The notes beneath the pieces were generated by a model. The model saw only the letters and a program-made list of their open reading frames with translations, did not search any database and was not told the origin of the DNA. Shown in pieces: positions 1 through 8,097 of a stretch of DNA of 64,000 bases; the first letter of the stretch is position 1, and each line of letters opens with the position of its first letter. The stretch lies in contig NZ_CP029256.1 in the NCBI RefSeq assembly GCF_003628755.1, positions 1,569,585 through 1,633,584 on the forward strand, read 5' to 3'. The stretch is from Christensenella minuta (GTDB taxonomy: Bacteria; Bacillota; Clostridia; Christensenellales; Christensenellaceae). The position numbers were made by a program, and so were the translations under genes.

Positions 1-1109
1 ACCGGATTTTTCATAGAGATCGTATCGACCACCTGGTTGTGCTCGAGAAGGTTGGAGCCGTACGGCAGCCGCTGCACCTGCTTGAGCATAATATAACTTT
101 CGGGGATCAGCCGCGCGTCAAACTCCGCCCCCGTGACTGCAAACGCCATAATATTCGGCGGATGCGCGATCGCTACCGCATTGATGTCCGGATGTTTTTC
201 GTAAATCGCTTGATGCATCTTTACGGCCCGGGAAGGATTCTTGCCCTGTTCCTTGCGTCCGTTGCGGATATTTACGATATCCTCGGGTTCAAGGTACATC
301 CTGTCTTTATTGTATGGCGTAATGATAAACGATCCGTCGGGCAGCCTGCGCGAAAAGGTGCCCTGTGTGGAAGTAAACAACTGCTGGTTATACGCCCGTC
401 GGATAAATTTACACATCACCGAACGGTAGTAGCGCTCGGCCGAACCGTATTCTCCCGGATAATAATCCCCGAGCTGCGGGAAAGACCGCATATAATACAG
501 GTTAAGCTCTTCCGGTGTAAGTATCCGCGGCTTTCCGAGCGGAGCGGCGTTGATCTCGATGCGCGCGCAATAATCCAGCGTCTCGAATTTCATAAATGCG
601 TCGAACAGATTTTGCGCGCCCACAACAACCCCGTGGCTGGCCATCATCACGATATCCGACCCATCCTCAAATTTCTGCGCAATCAGGTTGCCCAGCTTCT
701 TAGAGCCCGGCAACGCATAGCCCGCCGTCTGCACGTTGTTACAGATATAATTTACGCTTGCGATCATCTCTGTCTGCGGCCTCTTGTCGAGTGCGGAATA
801 TGCCACCAATGCCGGTGGGTGCGCGTGCAGCACCGCCTTCAGGTCCGGCCGTTTTTCGTACACCATCTTATGAAAAGGCAGCTCCACCGACGGCTTATGC
901 GGACCGATCACCGTACCGTCCGGCTTCACCTGCATAATATCCTCGCGCGTCAGCGTTCCCTTGTCAATTGAACCAGGTGTGATCCAGATATCCCCGTCCG
1001 AGTCTTTGATCGAAAGATTCCCACCCGAGGTCGTCGTCATGCCAAACGCATAAATGCGCTCCATCATCATACAGATCTGGTCTGCGGGATGCAGCAAATG
1101 AAAATTCAT
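1..1109 (-). CDS. Class II aldolase/adducin family protein, double-domain (3' end beyond window)
   Basis: The reading frame enters from ATG at 1109 with an AGGAG ribosome binding site just upstream and stays open to the left edge (about 369 codons seen). It holds two class II aldolase-like domains in tandem. The first has a conserved Glu in PSVELPFH, an HAHPP zinc-site motif and a later ASHG His. The second repeats the pattern with an IAHPPN motif. The family is Zn-dependent and includes L-fuculose-1-phosphate and rhamnulose-1-phosphate aldolases, which split deoxyketose phosphates into DHAP and L-lactaldehyde. FucO, the lactaldehyde reductase, lies directly upstream in the same direction (77 bp gap), which supports a deoxysugar role. 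The exact substrate cannot be read from the sequence. The C-terminus is missing because the window ends. Confidence 0.85.
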   Translation of the reverse strand, partial: MNFHLLHPADQICMMMERIYAFGMTTTSGGNLSIKDSDGDIWITPGSIDKGTLTREDIMQVKPDGTVIGPHKPSVELPFHKMVYEKRPDLKAVLHAHPPALVAYSALDKRPQTEMIASVNYICNNVQTAGYALPGSKKLGNLIAQKFEDGSDIVMMASHGVVVGAQNLFDAFMKFETLDYCARIEINAAPLGKPRILTPEELNLYYMRSFPQLGDYYPGEYGSAERYYRSVMCKFIRRAYNQQLFTSTQGTFSRRLPDGSFIITPYNKDRMYLEPEDIVNIRNGRKEQGKNPSRAVKMHQAIYEKHPDINAVAIAHPPNIMAFAVTGAEFDARLIPESYIMLKQVQRLPYGSNLLEHNQVVDTISMKNP

Positions 1110-1186
1110 CAGGATTCTCCTTTTTCAATCCCGCCGGGGCATCCCCCGCGGGAAGCATTCGCCCTTCTTACGCTTCCGTTTTCCTT

Positions 1187-2344
1187 TCACCCCTTAAGCG
1201 CCCAGCGGTACACGCCGAGGATGCTCTCTTCCGTCATATCCTTAGGGTTCCCGCCTGTACATACATCGCAGAAGGCCGACTTCGCCAGTTCCTCGAGGTC
1301 CTCCTCCTTCACGCCGATCTCGGCAAGCGTCTGCGGTATCTCCACCGAACGGGATAAAGCGCGTACCGCTTCAATTGCCGCCCTCCGGTATTCCTCCTGA
1401 CTCATGTTATCCACATTCGCAACGCCCATCGCCCGGGCGATTTCGCGGTATTTTTCGCCCGTCGCATCCTGGTTATGCTCCATCACATAGGGCAGCAGGA
1501 CCGCGTTGGCAACGCCATGCGGCGTATCGTAAAACGCCCCCAGCGGATGCGCCATCCCGTGCACCACGCCAAGACCCACGTTGGAAAAGCCCATACCTGC
1601 GATATATTGTGCGTTTGCCATCTCTTCCCTGGCTTTCATATCGCCGTTCACCGCATCCTTAAGGTTTTTCGCGATCATTTTGATCGCCTGCAGGTGAAAC
1701 ATATCCGTCATTTCCCATGCGCCTTTTGTAACATAGCCCTCAATGGCATGCGTCAGCGCGTCCATTCCCGTGGAGGCCGCAAGCCCGCGCGGCATGGAGG
1801 CCATCATTTCCGGATCGACAATGGCGATCTGCGGAATATCATGCACATCCACGCACACAAATTTCCGTTTTTTCTCTTCGTCCGTAATCACATAATTGAT
1901 CGTCACCTCCGCCGCCGTGCCGGCTGTCGTGGGAATGGCGATCGTCGGCGCCGCTTTTCTAAGCGTATTTGCCGTACCCTCGAGGCTCACAACATCGGAA
2001 AACTCCGGGTTGCCGGCGATGATTCCCACTGCCTTTGCCGTGTCGATCGAGGATCCCCCGCCGACTGCGATCAGGTAGTCCGCGCCGCTTACACGAAATG
2101 CGTTTACCCCCCGTTTAACGATCTCCACCGTAGGATTCGCCTTCGCCTGGGAAAAAATATTATATGGCATACCGTTGGCATCCAGAAGCTCCGTTACCTT
2201 GGCGGCAACACCAAACTTCACCAGGTCGGCATCCGTTATGATGAGCGCCTTGCGGAACCCCCGCCGGCTGATCTCTGCCGGCAGGTTCGCAAGCGCTCCC
2301 TGTCCAAAATACGACGTTTCATTCAAAATTACTCTTTGCGGCAT
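1187..2344 (-). CDS. fucO: Lactaldehyde reductase / 1,2-propanediol oxidoreductase
   Basis: This 385-residue group III (iron-containing) alcohol dehydrogenase resembles E. coli FucO from end to end as I recall it. It keeps the VILNE start, the GGGSSIDTAK nucleotide loop, the TTAGTAAEVTINYVITDEEK block, MDALTHAIEGY, and the VHGMAHPLGAFYDTPHG segment with the iron-binding His residues. FucO reduces L-lactaldehyde from fucose or rhamnose breakdown to (S)-1,2-propanediol with NADH in the cytoplasm. It has an AAGGAGG site and a good upstream promoter, and probably heads a transcript with the aldolase that follows. Length is normal for the family. The FucO name is safe; side activity on other short diols is possible. 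Confidence 0.95.
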   Translation of the reverse strand: MPQRVILNETSYFGQGALANLPAEISRRGFRKALIITDADLVKFGVAAKVTELLDANGMPYNIFSQAKANPTVEIVKRGVNAFRVSGADYLIAVGGGSSIDTAKAVGIIAGNPEFSDVVSLEGTANTLRKAAPTIAIPTTAGTAAEVTINYVITDEEKKRKFVCVDVHDIPQIAIVDPEMMASMPRGLAASTGMDALTHAIEGYVTKGAWEMTDMFHLQAIKMIAKNLKDAVNGDMKAREEMANAQYIAGMGFSNVGLGVVHGMAHPLGAFYDTPHGVANAVLLPYVMEHNQDATGEKYREIARAMGVANVDNMSQEEYRRAAIEAVRALSRSVEIPQTLAEIGVKEEDLEELAKSAFCDVCTGGNPKDMTEESILGVYRWALKG

Positions 2345-2397
2345 AATAGTAAACCTCCTTACGGTTGTACCGAGTCCAATCTTCCTTCTTTAACTTT

Positions 2398-2426
2398 ATT
2401 GTAACCCCTTTGCAGATACCCTACAA
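2398..2426 (-). promoter_or_regulatory. Predicted sigma-A promoter of fucO
   Basis: On the minus strand TTGTAG (2426-2421) and TACAAT (2403-2398) are separated by 17 bp, about 55-60 bp upstream of the fucO start. Confidence 0.6.
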
Positions 2427-2500
2427 TAAAATATTAAAGAGAAAACATCAAATATTCCCGCATAAATCGGCCGGCCGCGTCCGCCGCACAATCGTACTAT

Positions 2501-2533
2501 AAAAAACACCTCTGTTTCAAATAGAGGTGTTTA
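2501..2533 (-). terminator. Intrinsic terminator after the PHP-domain gene
   Basis: Read on the minus strand, an AACACCTCT/AGAGGTGTT stem with a short loop is followed by a run of T. It lies just past the stop codon of the PHP gene. Confidence 0.8.
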
Positions 2534-2546
2534 AGGTTCCGGAAAG

Positions 2547-3833
2547 CTACTTTTTGTATCTGATCCCAATTTCCTTGAAATGCGCCACACGGTCTTTGAG
2601 CTGCGGATATTCCCGCTTCATCTTATCCGAATAGATGCTTTCACTGGGATCGAGCGTCGCGGCGTTTTCATGTCCCACAAGCGCCCACGTATTATCCGAA
2701 AGGTGTTTGAACGCGTCATCCCGCTGCTTCATGCAAATAAAGCTCTGGCGCGGCTGATTGATATCTTCTCCGGAAATCTCAAAGAAATCAAGCTCCCTGC
2801 ATTTATCCATCACGCGCGCAAGCTGCTCCATCGTATTACGCGAAGGCATGTAGGAGAGCGCTTCAAAACCAAGTTCCTTTACATAAAGAAAGAGATCGTC
2901 CAGATATTCGTCTTCAAATTTCTGCGCTTTTTTGTCGCCCGTCGGGGACTCGGCGACATCTCCAAGGTAACAGTAGGTTGGGATCACTCCGAGCGCGCGG
3001 GCATAATCCACAACCTTTTTCACCGGGAAGCTGTCCTCGCCCTGCGCGATGAAGAACCTCGGCACAAGCTCTGATTTAAGCACGTTCAGCACATCGTATT
3101 CATAGGCAAAAAATTCTGTGTCTTCAAGCATCTTCTTCACATTCGGCTTGAGGGCGATGCCCATATCATTTTCCAGGAAACGGATCAGCTTTTCTCCCCG
3201 GCCATACTTTTCGATCAGTTTTTTCGTGAGGCCGAATAATATGTGCCGCTCCGTGATGCTTCCCCCATCGCGCGCCATGGAAAGGGGTTCCACATCGGTT
3301 TCAAAATCAAGCGCGAGGCCATAGGGTTTCATAATCTCATTAAGCTTTTCTACCTGTTTTTTGTTCCGCTCATTACGCTTTGCGCGTATCTGGGAAAGCA
3401 ACCCGTCCATCTCGCCGATCTTATTGTGCGGAAGGCCGTGAAGGGCAATATAGGCCACCGCCGGTTCGTCCGGGTTATTGAGAGTCCTCCCTTTGAACGG
3501 AGTGTCTGCAAAGCTCACGCGCACCTCGCAGCCAATGGTGGTGGTAATCCCCATGATCTCTCCCGCTTCGATAAACTCCCGTGCGCCGCTGATAGAATCG
3601 TGGTCAACGATACCCACCGTGCATAATCCGCTCATATAGGCATAATAAACTGCCGCTGCCGGCGAATAGGGTGAAAAGGAATACGTCGTATGGACGTGGT
3701 TATTGGTATCCGCAGTACGCCCGGGCTCTTCGATCTCCCCCGCATCGAGCATTGCTCGCAGCCCGCGCAGCGCCTCAAGGCGTATTTCTTTTTCCGGAGC
3801 GTTCAGTTCCTGCAATAATGTTTCCTTATTCAT
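2547..3833 (-). CDS. PHP-domain metal-dependent phosphoesterase-like protein
   Basis: 428 residues from ATG at 3833, chosen because GGGAGG sits 7 bases upstream; an in-frame ATG 11 codons earlier lacks a site. The N-terminal part carries PHP metal-ligand motifs: HVHTTYS, then IVDHDSISGA, then GCEVRVSF. PHP proteins hydrolyse phosphoesters or act as metal-dependent hydrolases in the cytoplasm, and many are uncharacterised. The remaining ~250 residues are charged with no motif I recognise apart from a late GHENAATLDPSES segment. It is divergent from a class II aldolase gene and lies beside fucO, so a role in sugar-phosphate or aldehyde metabolism is inferred. No specific substrate is assigned. 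Confidence 0.8.
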   Translation of the reverse strand: MNKETLLQELNAPEKEIRLEALRGLRAMLDAGEIEEPGRTADTNNHVHTTYSFSPYSPAAAVYYAYMSGLCTVGIVDHDSISGAREFIEAGEIMGITTTIGCEVRVSFADTPFKGRTLNNPDEPAVAYIALHGLPHNKIGEMDGLLSQIRAKRNERNKKQVEKLNEIMKPYGLALDFETDVEPLSMARDGGSITERHILFGLTKKLIEKYGRGEKLIRFLENDMGIALKPNVKKMLEDTEFFAYEYDVLNVLKSELVPRFFIAQGEDSFPVKKVVDYARALGVIPTYCYLGDVAESPTGDKKAQKFEDEYLDDLFLYVKELGFEALSYMPSRNTMEQLARVMDKCRELDFFEISGEDINQPRQSFICMKQRDDAFKHLSDNTWALVGHENAATLDPSESIYSDKMKREYPQLKDRVAHFKEIGIRYKK

Positions 3834-3893
3834 TGTTTTTCCTCCCTGTTTTGCTGCCCTCAACATTTTGTTATTTTTTCACATTATTTTTTG

Positions 3894-3922
3894 TTGAAAA
3901 GCACATATAAATCACATATAAT
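3894..3922 (+). promoter_or_regulatory. Predicted promoter of the second aldolase gene
   Basis: TTGAAA (3894-3899), 17 bp spacer and TATAAT (3917-3922). The spacer and -10 contain a direct repeat of CACATATAA. Transcription would start near 3929, leaving about 100 nt of leader before the chosen TTG start. Confidence 0.65.
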
Positions 3923-4027
3923 CAAGAAGTAGTGTACAATTTGTTCAAATTTATTTTTACTATACCATGTTTACTGCGATTTTCAAAGAAAAATCGAAAA
4001 CAAATTTCAGGAAAAGAGGTAGCGAAA

Positions 4028-5137
4028 TTGGATCTTACGGAACTGGTAAAATTGTCAAACGATTACGGCAGCAACGAGGACTATGTCCTGGCGGGCGGCG
4101 GCAACACTTCCCTAAAGGATGACAGTGAAATGTACATCAAGGGTTCGGGCACAACGCTTGCGACCATAACCGCCGACGGCTTTGTGGGAATGGACCGCGC
4201 CAAACTCGACGCCATGATGACCGCCGACTATCCGCAGGGCGATAAGGAACGCGAGGCGGCTTCGCTTGCAGACATGATGGCAGCACGGTTGCCCGGTTTT
4301 GAAGAAAAACGCCCCAGTGTGGAGACCACGCTGCACAATCTCTTTCCCTTCCGGCTTATCCTGCACGTCCATCCCGCGCTTGTAAACGGGCTTACCTGTG
4401 GGCAGGACGGCGAAAAGATCGCGGCCGAGCTGCTGCCCGGCGAGTATGTGTGGATTCCGCTCTCCCGCCCCGGTTATGTGCTTTCACTGCTCTGCCGTGA
4501 AAAGCTGGCGGACTATAAGGCAAAATATGGCCGGGATGCACAGATCCTGTTGCTCCAGAATCACGGTATTTTTATTGCCGCCGATACGCGTAAAGAGATC
4601 GACACGCTGATGGACCATGTAATGGAACGCCTGCGCGGTAAGCTTAAGCGCATGCCGGATTTCTCGGGGGCGTCCTGCGATGCGGAAAGGGCGGGAGCCT
4701 TAAAACGCGAACTTGCCGCGCTTTATTCCCCGGAGGGAAAAGCAGACCTGCTGTGCAATAAGGAAATTCTATCCTTCGTTTCTTCACGGCATGCGTTCGC
4801 GCCTCTTTCCGCCGCGTTCACGCCCGACCACATCGTATACTGCAAGGCGGAATTCCTGTACACGGAATCCCCGGAGCTGATGGATGTAAAATTCCAGGAA
4901 TTCATGGATAAAAAGGGATATGCGCCCAAGATAGTCTGCGTAAAAGGGTTCGGCGCTTTTGTTCTCGGGGATACGGAGAAGGAGATCGCCACCTCGAAGC
5001 TGTTATTCCTCGATGCGGTCAAGATTGCGGTCTATTCGGAAAGCTTCGGCGGGCCGCTTCATATGACCCCGGAGCTGATTGATTTCATTACCAACTGGGA
5101 AATGGAAGCATACCGCCAAAAGGTAAATAAGGCGTAG
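4028..5137 (+). CDS. Class II aldolase family protein, rhamnulose-1-phosphate aldolase-like
   Basis: I place the start at TTG 4028, seven bases after GAGGT. The frame extends back to a GTG at 3932, but that stretch reads as leader. The 369-residue product opens with a VLAGGGNTSLK...YIKGSG block typical of the aldolase part of bifunctional rhamnulose-phosphate aldolase/dehydrogenase proteins. It then has the LHVHPALVNG His pair and LQNHGIF, which are metal ligands in this family. A C-terminal half from about residue 220 looks like a second, degenerate aldolase-type domain. The alcohol dehydrogenase part of the bifunctional enzymes is absent, while separate FucO is encoded nearby. Likely role: retro-aldol cleavage of a deoxyketose 1-phosphate. 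The exact sugar is unknown. Confidence 0.8.
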   Translation: MDLTELVKLSNDYGSNEDYVLAGGGNTSLKDDSEMYIKGSGTTLATITADGFVGMDRAKLDAMMTADYPQGDKEREAASLADMMAARLPGFEEKRPSVETTLHNLFPFRLILHVHPALVNGLTCGQDGEKIAAELLPGEYVWIPLSRPGYVLSLLCREKLADYKAKYGRDAQILLLQNHGIFIAADTRKEIDTLMDHVMERLRGKLKRMPDFSGASCDAERAGALKRELAALYSPEGKADLLCNKEILSFVSSRHAFAPLSAAFTPDHIVYCKAEFLYTESPELMDVKFQEFMDKKGYAPKIVCVKGFGAFVLGDTEKEIATSKLLFLDAVKIAVYSESFGGPLHMTPELIDFITNWEMEAYRQKVNKA

Positions 5138-5143
5138 CGCCAG

Positions 5144-5178
5144 GAAGGGCCGGCCTCCCGCAGGGGACCGGCCTTTTT
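5144..5178 (+). terminator. Intrinsic terminator after the aldolase gene
   Basis: A GGCCGG/CCGGCC stem with inner CC/GG pairs is followed by TTTTT. Confidence 0.8.
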
Positions 5179-5205
5179 GATTTCACGGGTAAAAAGCAGT
5201 ATAAT
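5177..5205 (+). promoter_or_regulatory. Predicted promoter of the DUF815 ATPase gene
   Basis: TTGATT (5177-5182), 17 bp, TATAAT (5200-5205). The -35 overlaps the T-tract of the preceding terminator. Confidence 0.6.
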
Positions 5206-5237
5206 ATACGGGTATTTCAGCAGGGGAGGACAAAGTG

Positions 5238-6431
5238 ATGGAAAATCTACGGCAGCTTGTATTAAAATTACGCTCGCTCGTTTTATTCCGCGGGCTTCTG
5301 GAAGACCCGGCCATACAAAAATTCATGGCGCTTGCGGACGAAGCGGAACAGGGCGATCCCGAAAAATGTGTGGCAGCGTATTCGGATTTTTGCGCGCGGC
5401 TTTTCGCGTGCAGGGTCAATTTCAGCGATTACATCCTGAATACGTTGCTGGAGAGCGAAAACCTTTACGCCCTGAAAAAAGGACGCGGGGAAAATGTGGA
5501 GCCGCAGCTTGAAAAATGCCTGAAAAACGAGCTTGCCATTTTGCAGGAGCTTGCGGGCATCCCAGCCGCGCAAATAAAACGGCTGCTTCCTTATGACGGC
5601 TTCCTGCCCGAGTGGGAAATTTCAGATCATAATTTTACACAGGTCTACAGGGACCGCATAGCGCACATTGGCACCCACGGCTTTGGGCCGTTCGTAAAGT
5701 ATTATTTCTTTACGGTTGCGGAAGGCGGACTTGTCCCGGTAAAATATCCGGATGAAACACGGCTGTCCGAACTCTCCGGCTATGAATACGAACGCGGTTG
5801 CGTGGTCAAAAATACGCTCGCCCTGCTGAAGGGTAAACCCGCCGCCAACGTACTTTTGTATGGAGACAGCGGCACCGGGAAATCTTCCACCGTAAAGGCG
5901 GTGGTAAACGAATTTGCACAGCAGGGGCTCCGGCTGATTGAAATCAAAAAAAGCCAGCTGCGGATGATTCCAGCACTGATCGACAGCCTTGGAAAAAATC
6001 CGCTGAAATTCATACTATTTATCGACGACCTTTCCTTTACCCGAGACGACGACGATTTTGGCGCGCTCAAGGCAATTCTCGAGGGTTCCGTTTCTGCGCG
6101 CACCAAAAACCTTGCGGTCTACGCGACGAGCAACCGCCGCCACCTGGTACGCGAGACTTTTTCCGACCGCGAGGGCGACGAGGTGCACGCGAACGACACG
6201 GTCCAGCAGTTGACTTCCCTTTCCGACCGCTTCGGGCTGACGATCACTTTTTCCCGCCCGAACCGGGAGCAGTATTTTGGGATCGTCGACCACCTCGCGA
6301 AGCTTTACGGTGTTGTAATGGACACAGGCGAGCTGCACCGCCAGGCGGAAATTTACGCGCTCGAGCGGGGCGGACGTTCGCCGCGTGTGGCGAAGCAATT
6401 TTTGGAACAGGTACAGTCGTTGGGGGTCTAA
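5238..6431 (+). CDS. DUF815-type AAA+ ATPase
   Basis: 397 residues from ATG 5238, with GGGGAGG eight bases upstream; an adjacent GTG at 5235 is an equal alternative. Walker A is GDSGTGKSS near residue 210 and Walker B is FILFIDDLSF near 260. A later ATSNRRHLV segment and the SDRFGLTI/RSPRVAKQF region fit the C-terminal AAA+ sensor regions. This is the conserved DUF815 architecture: a variable helical N-terminal half of ~180 residues and a C-terminal ATPase. The family is common in Clostridia and its function is not established. It stands alone with its own promoter, so the neighbours give no hint. Confidence 0.85.
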   Translation: MENLRQLVLKLRSLVLFRGLLEDPAIQKFMALADEAEQGDPEKCVAAYSDFCARLFACRVNFSDYILNTLLESENLYALKKGRGENVEPQLEKCLKNELAILQELAGIPAAQIKRLLPYDGFLPEWEISDHNFTQVYRDRIAHIGTHGFGPFVKYYFFTVAEGGLVPVKYPDETRLSELSGYEYERGCVVKNTLALLKGKPAANVLLYGDSGTGKSSTVKAVVNEFAQQGLRLIEIKKSQLRMIPALIDSLGKNPLKFILFIDDLSFTRDDDDFGALKAILEGSVSARTKNLAVYATSNRRHLVRETFSDREGDEVHANDTVQQLTSLSDRFGLTITFSRPNREQYFGIVDHLAKLYGVVMDTGELHRQAEIYALERGGRSPRVAKQFLEQVQSLGV

Positions 6432-6668
6432 AGCACACTTTTTTGATACGAAGAACAGTGTATTATTCTATATAATACAGTTGTAAAACATCTCTGTTGA
6501 GCGGTTTTTGGTCGTAATGGATAAAAAGGGCCGGGACCGGCTGAATCCCTGCCAAGAGACAAAGGATGGACTGTACCGGGTGGACGGAGTGAGTTGGAAC
6601 GGCCGGGGAGAAATAAAACGGACGGAGCAGAGAGCAGGAGCGGCAAACAAAAAACATGTGGATTCGTA

Positions 6669-7592
6669 CTAACCGAAGACCTGGCTGCTTTTGAGAACGC
6701 CGGTGAGGTCAAAGGGAGGGATGAAGCTTTCGCCTGCCGCCTCCCCTTCCTGGAGGAATCCATTTTCTATGCCGAGGCCGACCGCAAAATCGACCAGCGC
6801 ATCATATTCCTCCGTCCGGACGTGCCTGCGCAATTCTTCCGGAAGCCGTTCTTTACATACGGGGGTATACTGGCTCATCAGGCTCAGCCAGATTTTGTTG
6901 CCATAGGTTTCATACAGATAGCGGACGACCGCCCGTGAATCTTCGAGGCAGCCAGGCAAAAGCAGATGCCGCACGATAACGCCCCGCCGCATCAAGCCCT
7001 TTTCATCAAATTCCGCCTCTCCCGCCTGGCGCACCATCTCGCGCAGGGCGCGTTTTGCCGCGAGCGGATAATCTGCCGCGCGGGAATACCGCCGGGCAAG
7101 GGATACGTCCATATATTTAAAATCCGTCAGGTAGATATCCACCAGTCCGTCCAAGCGGCGAAGCGCCTCCACACTTTCGTAGCCCGAACAATTATATACG
7201 ATGGGAAGGGCGAGGCCGCGTTCCGCGGCGCGCGCAAGCGCCTCCATGATATGCGGGATATAGTGGGTCGGCGTAACGAGGTTGATATTTGCCGCGCCCT
7301 GCCCCTGCAATTCCAAAAAGATATCCGCAAGCCTGCCCGTGGAGACCTCAGCCCCGGCCTGCCCGCCGCTGATCTCGGCGTTTTGGCAATAAACACAGTG
7401 AAGCGGGCAATAGGAAAAAAAGACCGTACCCGAACCGACCGTGCCCGAAATGCACGGTTCTTCCCAAAAATGGAGCGCCGCACGCGCCACTTTGAGCCGC
7501 GCGTCCGCCCCGCATATTCCCGTTTCACCCGCCGTCCTGTCTGCTCCGCAAGCGTGCGGGCACAAGCGGCAGCGTTTCAGCAATGGTTCCAT
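6669..7592 (-). CDS. PflX-like radical SAM protein (COG1313 type)
   Basis: 307 residues from ATG 7592. It starts with a CRLCPHACGADR cysteine block, then CGAD, then the radical SAM 4Fe-4S motif CPLHCVYC (CxxxCxxC). A GSGTVFFS segment before it and NINLVTPTHY after it match the PflX/COG1313 family, annotated as putative pyruvate formate-lyase activating enzyme-like but of unproven role. The frame continues upstream to 7715, but those residues do not look like the family. No ribosome site precedes 7592; an extended -10 promoter abuts it, so a leaderless mRNA is possible (see findings). No pyruvate formate-lyase gene is in the window, so the target protein is unknown. Confidence 0.85.
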   Translation of the reverse strand: MEPLLKRCRLCPHACGADRTAGETGICGADARLKVARAALHFWEEPCISGTVGSGTVFFSYCPLHCVYCQNAEISGGQAGAEVSTGRLADIFLELQGQGAANINLVTPTHYIPHIMEALARAAERGLALPIVYNCSGYESVEALRRLDGLVDIYLTDFKYMDVSLARRYSRAADYPLAAKRALREMVRQAGEAEFDEKGLMRRGVIVRHLLLPGCLEDSRAVVRYLYETYGNKIWLSLMSQYTPVCKERLPEELRRHVRTEEYDALVDFAVGLGIENGFLQEGEAAGESFIPPFDLTGVLKSSQVFG

Positions 7593-7598
7593 GAAACT

Positions 7599-7607
7599 AT
7601 TATAGCA
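7599..7607 (-). promoter_or_regulatory. Extended -10 promoter abutting the PflX-like start codon
   Basis: Minus-strand TGCTATAAT (7607-7599) is followed by six bases and then the ATG, so the predicted +1 falls on the start codon itself. Confidence 0.5.
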
Positions 7608-7715
7608 TTTTTCGCATCTAAAACCGAATGCGTAATACAATTTCCTCGGCACACGATCTCCTGCTGAAATCCGTTGTTTTGAGGGGGGCAGATTATCCTG
7701 CGTGCAATGCCGCAC

Positions 7716-8018
7716 AGGATGGGCTTCTATTCATTTTCCCACTGGATATACCGGGCGCAGTGCCCGCAAAATTTTTCCATAGCAGCCTCTTCTCTTCCGG
7801 CTGATTACTTTATTTTTTATTCCGGGACCAATAGTCCTATGCGTCAATAGTACATTATGTCCTGCCCTATAATAAAAGGAAAGTCTCCGAAAACAAGCAT
7901 CTGTTCCTTTATTACACAGAACATATTCTTGCTTTGGGCGGGAGAAACCCTATGCGTAAATACATGGGGACAAATAAGGTATTGCCCACCCAAAGGCCGA
8001 ATACTCTTTATTCATGTG
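7716..8018. other. Intergenic stretch without a recognised gene
   Basis: About 300 bases between the radical SAM gene and the NSS transporter promoter. I see no conserved riboswitch core, convincing ORF with a ribosome site, or tRNA. A short ATG-initiated frame from 7857 has no ribosome site and no recognisable product. Confidence 0.5.
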
Positions 8019-8048
8019 TTGGAGAAAAAGCGTCTTCTATGATATAAT
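8019..8048 (+). promoter_or_regulatory. Predicted promoter of the NSS transporter operon
   Basis: TTGGAG (8019-8024), 18 bp, TATAAT (8043-8048) with an upstream TGA giving an extended -10. AATAAT/ATTATT inverted arms lie over and just downstream of the -10. Confidence 0.55.
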
Positions 8049-8097
8049 AATGCTATTATTCATTTGAATTCATGATTGATTTATAGGAGAAGGATTT

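Noticed and set aside
3932-4027. N-terminal extension of the second aldolase from GTG 3932
   Set aside because: The predicted transcription start is about 3929, no ribosome site is possible for that GTG, and the residues do not match the family; TTG 4028 has GAGGT upstream.
7857-8042. Possible 61-residue protein upstream of the NSS transporter
   Set aside because: No ribosome site, no family, and it runs into the transporter promoter at 8019-8048.
7716-8097. Glycine or other amino-acid riboswitch ahead of the NSS transporter
   Set aside because: I looked for the conserved glycine, lysine and SAM riboswitch core sequences and found none; no terminator hairpin precedes the gene.
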